From: Thuidium tamariscinum
Lineage: Eukaryota; Streptophyta; Bryopsida; Hypnales; Thuidiaceae
Assembly: GCA_947034885.2 (NCBI GenBank)
Contig: OX344750.2
Span: 38,426,821-38,490,820 of the forward strand
Length of the DNA stretch: 64,000 bases
Direction: 5' to 3'
In this document: positions 46,907-58,881 of the stretch, one piece after another
How positions within the stretch are numbered: position 1 is the first letter of the stretch
How the letters are laid out: each line of letters opens with the position of its first letter
Program-made: the position numbers and the translations under genes
The notes under the pieces: model-generated
Database searches by the model: none
What the model was told of the DNA's origin: nothing
The model's input: the letters and a program-made list of their open reading frames with translations, nothing else

Positions 46907-47853
46907 CCCCTAAAGCCCTGAACAACGTTTTTTGAGATTATAAATTTTTTGGGCAGCTCACTACGGATGGAGTTTTTATTTATTTTCTTTTAAATTTTGA
47001 TACAATGTGTGACCAAGGAGTAGCTTTAAGGCCCAACAATTTTCATAGCTTTTGACTTCACAGTTAAAAAGTTATGGCAGGATATGTTGTTTTCTTTACT
47101 CAGCGGGCAGACTAGGCAGCTGAAAAAACTTCTTCAAATTTATTTTTTTTAAAAGTGAAATTTCAAATTGGTTCTTTAGGTTTATACAGATATGTGAAGC
47201 TTTGAATCAATCCATTCTGATCAATGAGTCAAAAGTTATGAAGATTTTGAGTTTGGGGTAGTTTGCGGCTAGTTATAGAATCTCTACAGTACAAAAAAAG
47301 TTTGGAATTCTTCATTTAATTCAAATTTTCATATTTTTGGAAAAAAATTTTAAAAAAAGTTGTAGATTGTTTATTACAACATTTTAACCATTGGGATTGA
47401 AAATTTTCAATTCCATGAATGAAACGTTCACAATTTAGTATTTTGGCTCATTTTTTACTTCTTTCTACTTACTTATTTTTTCCTATATGTTGTACAATTC
47501 CAAATGGTTTGAATTTTTTTGAGAATGCAGCCAACTTGCATTGAAGTATGAATTCAAAGAGTAACCACCATTTTGAATTTTTTTTCACACAAATGTGACC
47601 TTGTGAAGTGCAACTGCCCGGATTTTTGCAGGGATAAAAAAACAATTTTTGTCAATTCAAAATAAATGCTTACATCTTGCAATCTACAGGGTGGAAATTT
47701 CTGAAATTTTTTCCACATGTTTAAAAACCACCTTAATACAAGATCCTATGGTTACATGAGTCAAAAATGTGTTTTAAGAAAAAAACTCACTTGTATTAGA
47801 AATGGCAGTTTTGGAGCATTTTTGGTGAAAACATAGTCAAAAACCTTTAGGGG
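46907..47853 (+). mobile_element. TTAA element family T, copy T2 (947 bp, best preserved)
   Basis: TTAA lies on both sides (46903-46906 and 47854-47857). The ends are CCCCTAAAG and CTTTAGGGG. The interior is non-coding and shared with T1, T3 and T4. The TTAA target and CCC/GGG ends fit a non-autonomous piggyBac-like family. Confidence 0.75.
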
Positions 47854-47857
47854 TTAA

Positions 47858-50760
47858 AGAGTAAATTTTTTTTGTTTTCATCCATTTAAATATTTGTAGA
47901 ACCTTGAGTTAGTTCTCTCTCTATATAATACATACATCCATTATGACCACAACCAAAGATATGGACCTATATTTGAACCAAATATATCACTTTTTCCTAA
48001 AAAATAGATAAAATATTTTGAAAATTCATAATTTATTTACAAGGTCTTCAAACAATGCATGCTAAAGTACATTGGAATCCTCTTTCAATTGCTAAAATTT
48101 TTGATAAGGTTTATTGAAAATGACTTGTTTATTAATAGTAAATTCCTATCATCCAATTTAATTAGTATTTTCAATATATGTGCATATTTTAGGTGCAATA
48201 CACTGTGTTATATTCAAGTTCTTATAGTAGATGGCATATGAATTTCATATACCAAAGATTCTTTGCCTTTTACTATTCTAAAATGAAAATACTTTGAAAT
48301 CACTTGTTTCCATTGGCGCACCTAATAAAGGTACTTTAATTTTTAAATAGACCATCATTGAAACCATCATTTGATGCTTGGATTTTATGAAAAGGTATTT
48401 GAAGCTATTCATGTGATTATCAAGTGAATTTGTTGATGTTCAAGATGATATCAAGGATAATTTAGTAGTTGTTACCATGTCATTTTGGTAATTAAGCCAA
48501 CATAGGTTGTTAGGTACCAACTTCTTTGATTAACTTAAAAACAAATTTTAATTGATTTTGGCCCAATTTAAAAGTTTAAGTATACTCCCAAGGTTGACAT
48601 TTTGTCTAAATGAGGTCAATAATAGGCATGTCTAGGGTGGTTTTCAAAGGCTTTACACTTTTTACTTTGAAAATTGTAGAACTTATATTGGTGGTCTAAT
48701 ATGTATGTATAATTTTTGAATACCATTTGCTAATATGATAAAAATATTCCCCACATTAAAGTCAATTTGTAACTAAGTATCCTAAATTCATGATTCTAAC
48801 ATTTTTACATGTTAGTTTCATCTTACAATTCTACATGAGCCAACCCATTCTTGATCACCCCTTGCATATGGGCACTATAGATAGGTATATTGTTTTTAGA
48901 CCTATCTATTTTGATTAGTTATAAGATGAGTAAGTGATCAAGAATGGCACATTATTATGGGACAAACATAATCTTCACTTAAAAAATTCATGGTAATTTT
49001 GTTTTGGGAAATAAAATTGTGAAAAAATGGAATCCTATTGAAATCTATTAATGCATATTGGAAATATTTTCCTCTCAATATATTTGTGCTCCATATATAC
49101 TCAATTGTTTAAGTGGGTGGAAATAGGTTGGTTCCTTTAACTTTATAGTGTTGCTACAAACACTAATTGTCCTATTAATAAATTCACTTGGCATTGTAGG
49201 ATGGAAAAAATATTTTTTAACTCAATTTATTTATTTGGAGGATATTTGAGTAAATCTTGATTGAATGTATTGCAAAGCCCTTCATTATTGTCTTATTGAC
49301 TTTTAAAAAAGAAGAAGATGCTCAATCCATAAATCACCCTTATAGTGTATTTTGGCCATTTTTATTTTCTCTTGATATGAATATTAGCCATAAAAATGAT
49401 GTTTTTCCAAAATTTGAGTTCAATTGAGGTAATGAAGTTTGTCAAGTGTAGTTTCTACATTGATTGGAAATTATTGAAAATTTGTAAACATCTATATTTT
49501 ATAGCAATATATTCACTATATTATAGACCTATAGTAAAAGTTTTTAAAAAAAATTTGAGAATTCTTTGTATTTAATGTGAATTTTCCTCATTTTTTTCTT
49601 GAGAAATCATAGTGATTTCAAATCTCTCCAAAATAATTTGAAAATTTTACAACTTGTAGCAGACGTTTAATTTCATCTCTTAAAAATACACATAAATTTT
49701 TCTCATTCATATCCAGTTGCAAAATGGAAGCAAATAGAATAATGGACAAGGAGGCTAAAACTCAATCATCAAGAAAATAATCCCCCCAATTAGAAGATTT
49801 TTGAACCTTCAAAGAAGCCCTTAGGAATTGACATGCAAAGCTATTTATTCAAGGTTAGAGATGATAGTCTAAGTACATAATATGTGTTGCTACCTTGTAT
49901 GATTTTCATCAAGTGCCTATGAATTTGTCAAAATAAAGAATTCACTTATAGTACCAAGGACTTGAATGACTAAAACTACCTAATGTCTTATTGTCCAATA
50001 AGATGCATTTCATTGTACAAACATCATGAGCATGAAGTACCCATGATTTTTAAAAAATATAAAGGTTCATTCATAGTACTAAAGACTCAAGAGCCATTAG
50101 TACTTAGTTGCACTACATTTGTCCTTTTCCATATAAAATAATTCCTCAATGTACTTAAGATTTAAATGACAAGAGGTACCTAGTGTCTCATTGTCCAATA
50201 AAAGGCATGTACTTTTGAAAACATCATGATGTCAAAAATGGGTGGAAATAGGGGAAAAGAATTGTACTTTCCTTGACAAGTACACATTTAAATCCAATTA
50301 AGGTCCTTAATTGAGACCATCCTAGAGGCCTCTTTGAAGGTTCAAAAATCCTCTAACATTGATTAAAATAGTATCATTTTAATGTTTACATAGTATAGTA
50401 TTGATTGTATATTGTTGCAATACAAAAGCAACACTGCAACAACATTGTTTTGATAAAACAAAACACTGTTCCCAATTTCCCATTGAAACAGATCTGTTGC
50501 AGTATTGCTTTTGTTTTGCAGTAGTATACTTTCAACTAGTTTTTTTTTTTCATTTCTTGTGAAGTGTCAAAGTGTCAATATTTCATTTTATTGTGGAGCT
50601 CCAAATCTCAACATTCATCCATATATTACATAGAAAGTATCATATTAGCACATAATACATATCTATCATTCTATTGTCATCCATTATTTGGCGATTTCAT
50701 CCACTATTTAAATTTTTTTTGAAGTTTATTGAGGATTTCATCCAAAATTTCACTGTTTTT
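47858..50760. other. AT-rich intergenic region
   Basis: No gene is supported. A short inverted phrase around 50410-50520 (GCAATACAAAAGCAACACTG against CAGTATTGCTTTTGTTTTGC) may be a small hairpin element. Confidence 0.35.
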
Positions 50761-51794
50761 TTCCTATAGGCTTGGTGCCAGGCCAACAAATTTGGTGCAA
50801 TTTTGCACCAAATCGCCAGAAAAAAAAACCTTGCTTTGAAGCAGTACTGACGCAGTTTGCGGGGTGCCTCCCGACGGGGTGGCCATGGCGCCCGTCGTTA
50901 CAGGGTCAAGATATCGCTGCCTGACTTTCTATCCGGAGGACAATGTATGTAAGCATTGCGTGTTGAAGCTAGCGTCCGACTCATAAATTGACTGAGAATC
51001 AGAAATCTGATAGAGAACACGCTCAGACATTTTCCCAAACTATTTGCAGTTTTAATTGGCACGCAGAGCTCGGGCCTCTTCTGCGGTGTTTGTCTCTGAA
51101 ATTCTTCCTCGAACTCAGACGGTCGGGTTCACTGGCGTTACACGATTTTGCACAGTTTCGCATTCGGAAACCGACTTCCAATTTGGAGTCGCTGAAGAAA
51201 ATTTCAAAGTTCAAGCTGTTTTGAGTGCACACCGACAGAGTACTTTTACATTTGCCCACTTTCACAGAAGTGCTTTACCACTCAGTTTCGACCTTAATTT
51301 GTGTAGAGCTGCCTCCAAGCCACGCGGGCTGTTCTCGTTGTCGCCCTCCGCTAAACTGCGTGTGTAAATTTCTCAAAGCCGCTAAGATAGGTGGATTCAC
51401 CGTTGCAATTCTTAGTTGGACGACTTCTAATTTGCTTACATTCGAACTTTGATACCATTCGAAGTTCTCTTCCGATCTGTGTCTGCCTGCAGCAATTTTA
51501 GCAGATTGCTTACAGGTAGAGTCCTGCTGTGATCACCAATCGTTATATACACCGGTTCTTGGTACAGCGGTCCTTTGTGCATATTAACTTCAGCAACTGT
51601 GGAGATGATGGCAGTCGCGCGAACAAGTTGTTCGTGGTAGGTCAATCACGGCAACTGTTAGTCCGTGGACATCATTCTGTTTCGAATTTGCATTGTTTTT
51701 CGTTTCTTCTGCCAAGGTGGAGCCTACTGCGTGCAATTTGAAGGAGTATTGGTGATATCTCGTGATCGGATTAGAGACCCCTGTTTGAGACAAG
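50760..51794 (+). promoter_or_regulatory. UGT-B 5' flank (GC-rich outer part, inner part shared with UGT-A)
   Basis: 51180-51794 aligns in inverted orientation with the UGT-A 5' flank. The outer part, 50760-51180, has no counterpart at UGT-A, where repeat E1 lies instead. It is GC-rich and includes a 33-codon ATG ORF at 50885-50986 containing CKHC. That ORF may be an unrelated small gene, a leader ORF or chance. Confidence 0.5.
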
Positions 51795-54403
51795 ATGACG
51801 AAAGCACTTGCGGAGCTGCAGCAGCAAACGAAGGAGTCACGGAGCAAACGAAAGCTCCATGTAGTGTTGATGCCATACCCGTCCAAGGGGCACAGCATTC
51901 CGTTGCTTCACTTCGCCAAGCGTCTGCACTCCATGGACGTGGTGGTCACTTACGTCAATGCGTTCAGTCATCTGTCGAAGGAGCATTTCAGGACGCTGGA
52001 TGGCGTGGATGGGAGTAGTATGAGCGTGCTGCCGCTCGGGGAGCCGCCAGCGGATGGAGAGGGCCATGGATCGTTGCCGTATGTGATGCACGTGAATGAA
52101 CTTGTCAGTGCTTTCGAGGTTATGGTTGCAGAGCTTTTTGCAAAGAACGAAGACGCTCCTCCCGCTTGCATTGTCAGTGATATGTTCTTAGGATGGACGC
52201 AGGTGAGTAGCTTCTCTTTGTCATTTGGCACTGGTTGTGCTGTGACAACTACGTGGCGGAATATTTAGCTAGGTAACTAATGGTTGAAAGACTGTTGTAA
52301 CTTACAACGTCAAAAAGTCCTTGTAGCAGTGTTGTATGTACTAGTTATTTCAATTTGTTGAAAATCGGTGGCGTACTTTTTTGTAACAAATTGCGCAAAC
52401 CATATCGAAGTTATGGAGATGAGAATTGTCTAAATGCTCAACTGAAAGCAAGACCGTATTGCAAATGGCGTTTTCTATCCTGTAGCAGCTATTGTAGGGA
52501 GGGTTTCGAGAGTGTCTGGATAAGAGCCATAGCGTTTCTTGATTGTGTGTGCAGGTTGTTGCGAACAAGTTCAAGATTCCGAGGTATGCCTTGTTTCCGT
52601 CCACAGGGCATGGATTAGCAACGTTTCTGCACAGGCCGGAGCTTGTGAGGCAGGGACGACTCCCGATCGATCCGTCGAAGAAGGAGGAGCTCGTTTACGA
52701 CATTCCCGGCGTTCCGCCAACGCGTCTGGTCGATCTGCCATCGCCGATGCAGGATCCGAATGACATCATGTATTCTTTCTATGCCAAGAACTGCGAGGAT
52801 ATGCATGAAGCCACGGGCGTTTTTATCAACTCTTTTTACGAGTTGGAGCCAGCCTACATCGATGTTCTTCGCAAAACCATTTATGGAAATGTCCATGGCC
52901 AGGTGTGTTTCGCAAGCATTATCTATTTGAATTGCAAACCAAAATGCGACAAGTGTCAAATCTTGCTGATGGAGCACATATTGATTTGGAAAATGTACAT
53001 CAACTCGGTTTCAGGACTTGTGTCGGTTCTAGGTCAACTTTGACTATTGGGTTTTCATACAGTATTCAAAATCAGGCATGCTTAGGTGCATTGGAATTCC
53101 CTGATTTACTAAGTAACAAGTATCAGTCTGTCAGTAGTAAAAATACTGTTGAAAGAATGGTTACCTTACGTATGATCTTCACAGACAGGGCATCTGTTGA
53201 GCATTCTCCCAGTTGGACCAATTTTGCCCAAGGCATACTTCAGCACCGATGGAGCTGAGACAACGGCGAGCACGGAAAGGCGCCATCCATGCTTAGAATG
53301 GTTAGACACCCAGCCCGAGTCTTCAGTTGTTTACATCTCCTACGGCAGCATATCAGTTCTCTCTGTTGGTCAAATACAAGAGTTGGTTCTGGGATTAGAA
53401 GAGAGCGGGCAAAGGTTTCTGCTGGTGCTTCGTCCTCCACACAACCCAGATAATTTGCCATTGCTCCCTGAACGCTTTGAAGAACGCATGGAGGGACGAG
53501 GTTATGTGTACATTGGTTGGTCGCCGCAGCTTCATGTGCTCTCGCACCGCGCTGTTGCTGGTTTCTTGACGCATTGTGGTTGGAACTCCACGTTGGAGAG
53601 TATCTGTCGAGGCGTGCCCATGCTTGCATGGCCAATTCAAGCCGAGCAGGCTATGAATGCCAGGTGATGATCTCGAATTTCTCCCTCATGAGTATCTTCT
53701 TGGACCAAACGTGCTTCCGAACTGTACGAAAGCATTGAATTGCATCGTTTTCTCACTGTTCTGGGTTGAATTCTTCTGAGACATGTTCGACGTTTTTGAT
53801 GTCATGCTTCTGGCATCGGATGTTTGATGCCTTCTTCGATTGTTGTTGAGTATGTAAGACAACCTCTTGAAGTAATTTGTGTTTCTTGTTCGTTACAGTT
53901 AGTCTTAGACCTTAGTCGTCAGTTTTGAAATGGCCACATAGGGTGTAGTAACGCTCCCATCCTTTGGCAATATATTATGTGGCAGCTAAAAAATAGAGAA
54001 TTTATGTTCGAATTACTTCTTGTGCAGAAACTGATTGTAACGTCCGCTCTGTTCGACCTTGTGTCCAACATAACTTATTGGACTTCATGATTGTTGGTTT
54101 GTTTGGCAAGACAAATGTGTTGCTTTCATTGAATTTAGCGACATAGAATTGACCTGACACCAATGAAATTGCAGGTTTCTTGTAGACGATGTGAAGGCGG
54201 CCATCGAAATATCGAGAGTGACAGACAATTTCGTCACGAAGGAGCGGATTTCTACAGCCATGAGGCGTCTGATGACCGAACCTGAAGGGGTGATTGTTAG
54301 AAACAACGTCCGAAAACTGCAAGAGTTAGCAAGGGCTGCGGTTCAGGAGGGCGGCTCAGTTCAGAAGAATTTGGAAACTTTCCTGGAGGAACTTCGATCA
54401 TGA
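51795..54403 (+). CDS. UDP-glycosyltransferase (UGT-B), four exons, 487 aa
   Basis: Family 1 plant UGT; the acceptor is unknown. Exons: 51795-52202, 52555-52902, 53185-53663, 54175-54403, with GT-AG introns of 352, 282 and 511 bp in phases 0, 0 and 2. Catalytic His33 lies in KGHSIPLLH and Asp129 in [10 protein letters not shown]. The PSPG donor box is intact at 364-407, with HCGWNS and a terminal Gln that usually favours UDP-glucose. Length and domain order are normal. Its ATG faces that of UGT-A across 15.1 kb. N-terminal (acceptor-binding) exons 1-2 differ at scattered residues, for example ALFPSTGHG here against VLFASPTSA in UGT-A. 53366-53970 shows no difference from UGT-A. The two could therefore share donor use but differ in acceptor choice. 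Confidence 0.94.
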
Positions 54404-54579
54404 GACGCTATTCTCCTACAATATTTTTATGAATCTTGAATCAATTGTGATTCCGGAATACAATAATTTGAGTTTCCTTGTGGCTTTTCTAAGCCATTTT
54501 GAGAGTTGCGTGCAGACTTCCCATACTGTTGTTATCGAGAGGACTTCGCATCTTGAACTCTAAATTTTGAGTGCAAGTG
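54404..54579 (+). other. UGT-B 3' flank, end of the inverted duplication
   Basis: Similar in inverted orientation to about 33880-34043 downstream of UGT-A (CTCCTACAATATTTTTATGA is shared). It includes AATACAATAATT, a possible polyadenylation-signal context. Homology fades by about 54560. Confidence 0.5.
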
Positions 54580-54735
54580 AGTGTGTTACCTACTATCGGC
54601 TTATGGAGACTAATTTATAGTCGATGTTTTAGAGTGTTACCTATTATTGGCTGATGGAGATTAAATTGTAGTTATTGATTTTGAGTGTGTTACTATTGGC
54701 TAATGGAGACTAAATTATATTTGATGTTTTTGGAT
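54580..54735 (+). repeat. Three-unit tandem repeat (about 50-65 bp per unit)
   Basis: Three degenerate units carry GTGTGTTACCTA, then TATTGGCT.ATGGAGA, then TAAATTATA and GATGTTTT. They lie just outside the UGT duplication and have no counterpart at UGT-A. Confidence 0.7.
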
Positions 54736-56074
54736 TAATCTTTGTTGGTGTTCACATGATGATGACTAAGAGTGTTATCATAGAAGTTAGTGCATCTTCA
54801 TTGTGAAGCTATGTAAATGAAGCATTGCAATTGGGATAGCCAAAAAAGGAATCTATTTAAGGCAATGAAAGTCTAATTTAGATTCTTTGCATGTGGTAAG
54901 GTTTTTTTTGTAATATTGAAAATTTTAATCTTTCAATGGTAAGATATGGAACATCTCATTTATAACTTTTAGCAATTTTTTTTACTTGGTACATAGTTCT
55001 AAGACAGGAGCTAGTATATATTGTTTCCATATTCAAAAGTATGCCGTTCTCAAGGAATGAGTGGAAGAAGTTTCCATGTGTCATTCTTAAGCAATTGAGT
55101 GGGTGGGATGTGAACCAAAATGGAGTTAAACTATAGTGACCACATCTAAAGAAGACACATCCAATTATATCCTCATGTACAATGGAGTACATTCTAGGAA
55201 GCAAATCCACACTAGTAGAATATGAAGGAATAATCCTTATAGAGTTGGGAATGAGTGTTTCTTCCTTATATCTTACGTAATAAATTGTGGCTCTTTATTC
55301 ATCCAACAGAAAATCATGAATTTTTTTGTTGCATTCTAAAGAAGCAAATTGAAAGTAGTTATGCAATTTTATGGAGCTTAATGATATAGTTATTAATTTT
55401 CAAAGGGGAAGGTTGTAGGAAGCTACATGGTATTACACAATTTTCATTAAATGTAAAAATAGACCTTCATAGTATTGCAAACCCCTAATCTACAACGTGC
55501 ACATAAACTTTACTATCAATGTCAATATACTACTACACAATGTAACTATCCTTCCATGCAACAAACCAATTAAGGTTCTATTTCAACTTTGACAATTGCA
55601 GTTTAAATTGTTCATGCAATGCCTCTTCTATTCAATCAATTCTATAGATTCTAGGGGATATTTATTTGAATTTACAAGTGTTTAGCAAATGAATGCAATG
55701 TGATGCATCATCAATTGCACATCTAAAGTCCACTTTCTATCTCCAAACATTAGTTTAATGTTAATGATGCACAAGTTCAAATACAAATTTATAAATTCCT
55801 ATTGTCTATACTTATAGTTACAATTATTTCATTCCATTTGTATTCTCAAGTGTTGGAAAGACAATGCTAAAACAATTTCTCATTCATAACTACAAGGAAA
55901 AATAGGCACCACCACACAAGACAATAGTTGCTCAGTGTCAACACTTTCCCAAGGGTTGAAAATACTTTCCCAAATGGTTACATTTCATCTTTCAAAATTT
56001 TACTCAAAAATGTGTAATCTTACAATTTATAACTCTCCATAATGTCTTGAAGAAATACATTGGAAGTACATATA
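54736..56074. other. AT-rich intergenic stretch
   Basis: Nothing recognisable is present. Confidence 0.35.
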
Positions 56075-56586
56075 ATGCTTTTTTTTCTGTTCTCATCTTT
56101 ATGCTTGAAAATAAAGTAAGTAGAAAGATGAGATGCTGTAATAAATAATGTACATCCTATGATTTTATGGTTCTTGCTAATTATTGAAAATTGATTTAAA
56201 TAAAGGACTTTAAAGTTTATTTTAAAGTAGGGATACCATAAGTGCCTACAAACAAAAACTACTCATAATCATCAATCAAAATGGAATAATTCAAAAAAAT
56301 TTATTTATATATAAATGTAGGAAAATCAATTTCAAATACTTGTTTTTTGAAAAGGTGATTTTTTGGAGCTGCCTAGGCTACTTGGTTGAGAAAATGAACT
56401 CTATATTATACAATGACTTCTTAATCATGTGATCAAAAGTTATGAAAATTGTTGCACCTTAAAGCAACTATTCAACCACTTGTGTGAAAATTTCAAAGAA
56501 AAAATAATGAAAATCCTATTCTTAGTGAGTTGCCAAAAATTTGTATGTTACTAAAAATTGTTGTTAAAACCTTTTTCCTTTAGGGG
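56075..56586 (-). mobile_element. TTAA element family T, copy T3 (truncated)
   Basis: The right terminus CCTTTAGGGG ends at 56586, followed by TTGA, a likely mutated TTAA. In inverted orientation it aligns with the left half of T2 (GCTTTAAGG, CAACAATTTTCATA, TTTCTACTTACTT). The other end is missing beyond about 56075. Confidence 0.55.
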
Positions 56587-57102
56587 TTGATCAACACACT
56601 TTGAGTCTTTTTTCTTATTGTCCTATCATTGCAACATGGTGACTACTCAAAGGAAAAAGGTTTTAACCTCATTAGTATTGTTCAATACATTCAAGTTTAT
56701 ATTTAATCCTATGTTGACTTTTGTACAATCAACCATGTTTTTAAATTATTTATTAGTTCTTTTGATATTTGCCTTATCAAATATAGTCCCTATAAAGACA
56801 TAATAGACAGCAAGGATTCTACAAATAAATCTAATCATACAAATTGACTTCTTCATGAAATGGAATTTTTTTAAAATGAATGTTTTGGTATACATGGACA
56901 AGGTATTTTATTGTTAACTAATAATAGAGAGCAAAATTTGCAAACAATGTATTTAGTGCTAGCATACAGGTCACTTATTGTAGTCACTTTTATCATAATG
57001 CTTTATAAACATTTGGATTATTTGTTAGTGGCTTAGAAGGGGTGGCCTATTGAAATTGTATGGGGTCTTTTAATGCTCAATTCCAAAAAATATAAAACAC
57101 CA
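56587..57102. other. AT-rich intergenic stretch
   Basis: Nothing recognisable lies between T3 and C3. Confidence 0.35.
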
Positions 57103-57104
57103 TA

Positions 57105-57459
57105 AGAGGATTTCTGGGCCCCAGAAGACCGTTTCAGGGGTGTTCCCTGCAACTGTTCTCACTGCTGCAGACCAGCCCCCTGCTGGTCTGAATTTTGGAA
57201 TTTTGGAAAAAAAAAAAAAAAAAATCCCCAAAAAATTTCAGAATGTATTAAAAAGAAAAAAAATGATTTAAAAAAATATTTTTTTTTTCAAAAAAATATT
57301 TTAAAAATATTTAATAATTAATTATAAATAATAAATAATTAGTATTTTTTGATGTGGCAGTCACTCGACCACATCAACATTGCGTTCCCAATGTTCCCAA
57401 TGCATTCCCAATGTTTGGAAACTCGCAGTCTTATAAACTACAGTAGCTAGAAATCCTCT
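57105..57459 (+). mobile_element. MITE family C, copy C3 (355 bp)
   Basis: Bordered by TA (57103-57104 and 57460-57461). The ends AGAGGATTTCT and (inverted) AGAGGATTTCTAG form the clearest TIR of the family. It has the same modules as C1 and C2. It is uninterrupted, so it serves as the reference copy. Non-coding. Confidence 0.8.
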
Positions 57460-57461
57460 TA

Positions 57462-58351
57462 TAGTACAAAAAACTTGCAAACTACAAAGAGAATTTTTTT
57501 AATTTATTGTTAAAGAAAAAAGTCGTCCGATTCATCTTTATAACAATAATAGATATCTTCAATAAAATTAGTTCATATTAACTCTTGAGTACTACAACAT
57601 ATTTGTACACTTATACAAATCACCATCTAAACAATTAAGAGCTAAATTTTTGTGTTTGCTAGGATCCTAAACTATAGTGCAAAAGTCAAAAGTGAGGCTT
57701 TGTAGCATGAAACTAGTATATGAATGACTTCTATTATAATGCAATTTCTTATTGACAAGGGTTCCAAATGCTAAAACTTTTTAAAGTGTAAGAAGCCAAA
57801 GTCTCTACTCTACACTTTCTTTTTGAAATAAAATAGCTCAATATTAGGCCTAGTTACTATTATTAGACTAGTCTAATTTCAAATTTTTTTCTTGAGAAGT
57901 GAAAGGAGGTTCCAACACACTAGAGAACACTAGAGATGATGATAGAGGAGTTCAATTAGGCCCAAAATGGGACTTAGTGGAATCCTAAACTTCATCTCAA
58001 CTTTTTCTTTGGAGCCAAAAGGTTTAGGGCTAAAACTCAAGCAGATTTTTCATTTCTTATAAAGTGCCTAAGTGGCAATGTAAAATGCTATAACAATGCT
58101 CCAAATTTCAACATTCAGTCACATATTGCATAGAGAGTATTACATTAGTGCATACCAAATGTCCATAATTTTGTTTTCATCTACAACCTAACAATTTCAT
58201 CCAAGAAATTTTTCTAATTCAAAGTCAGTTTCTATCAAATAACGTTACTAGTTGTTGCCAAATTATTTTTTTCTAGTATAATCTGAAACCCAAGCAAAAG
58301 AAAGCCTGGCCAAAATTATGCCACCTAGGATGAGTTTCACTTAACCCTACC
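57462..58351. other. AT-rich intergenic stretch
   Basis: No gene or element end was recognised. Confidence 0.35.
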
Positions 58352-58491
58352 TTAACCCCCAAATGACCTTGAGGACATATCTGTCCTCAAGTCTTTTTTG
58401 AAGTTGAATTACACAAAATTAGCATCGAATTTGAGAAAAAGACAAACTACACATATGTGGGGCTTCAAATGAAGAAATAGGAAAACTAATC

Positions 58492-58707
58492 CACTAGTAG
58501 AAACCCCCGTTTAATGTGACAAGGCCTAATTTTTCTTGATGGATTTTGCTAGGCATAAAAAGTAACAACCCATGTTTTTATGGCAACAAAAACATTCAAC
58601 ACAACATCAATGCTAACATAGAAACATGGGTTGTTACTTTTGATACCTAGCAAAATCCGTCAAGAAAAATTAGGCCTTGTCACATTAAACGGGGGTTTCT
58701 ACTAGTG
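58492..58707. mobile_element. CACTA-type MITE (216 bp)
   Basis: Ends CACTAGTAGAAA / TTTCTACTAGTG with arms of about 90 bp and few mismatches. ATC lies on both sides (58489-58491 and 58708-58710), the 3-bp duplication typical of CACTA (En/Spm) elements. Almost the whole element is a hairpin. It is inside the 58356-60406 element and thus younger. High arm identity suggests a recent insertion. Confidence 0.88.
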
Positions 58708-58881
58708 ATCTAATCTGATTGATGAGGTGGCATGTATTATTGGTGATGTGAAAATTGAGGATAGGTTCTGGGACAAGGGACACGGGAAGGGTGCCAACGA
58801 GGGCTTCCAGGGACCGGCGATGAGGAGGAGACCCAGTGAATGGATGGGTTCCATCCTCCAAGACATGGTTGTTCCCGCCAT
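58702..58881 (-). pseudogene. Possible captured first-exon fragment (59 codons), ended by the CACTA MITE
   Basis: On the minus strand an AAACCCTAAACCC telo-box (about 58976-58990), common in plant 5' UTRs, lies about 100 bases upstream of an ATG at 58881. The ORF starts MAGTTMSWRMEP and is Ser/Pro-rich with few charges. It stops exactly in the CACTA terminus. This looks like the start of a gene cut by the insertion. The plus strand of the same stretch is also open for about 75 codons, so strand and coding nature are uncertain. Confidence 0.25.
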
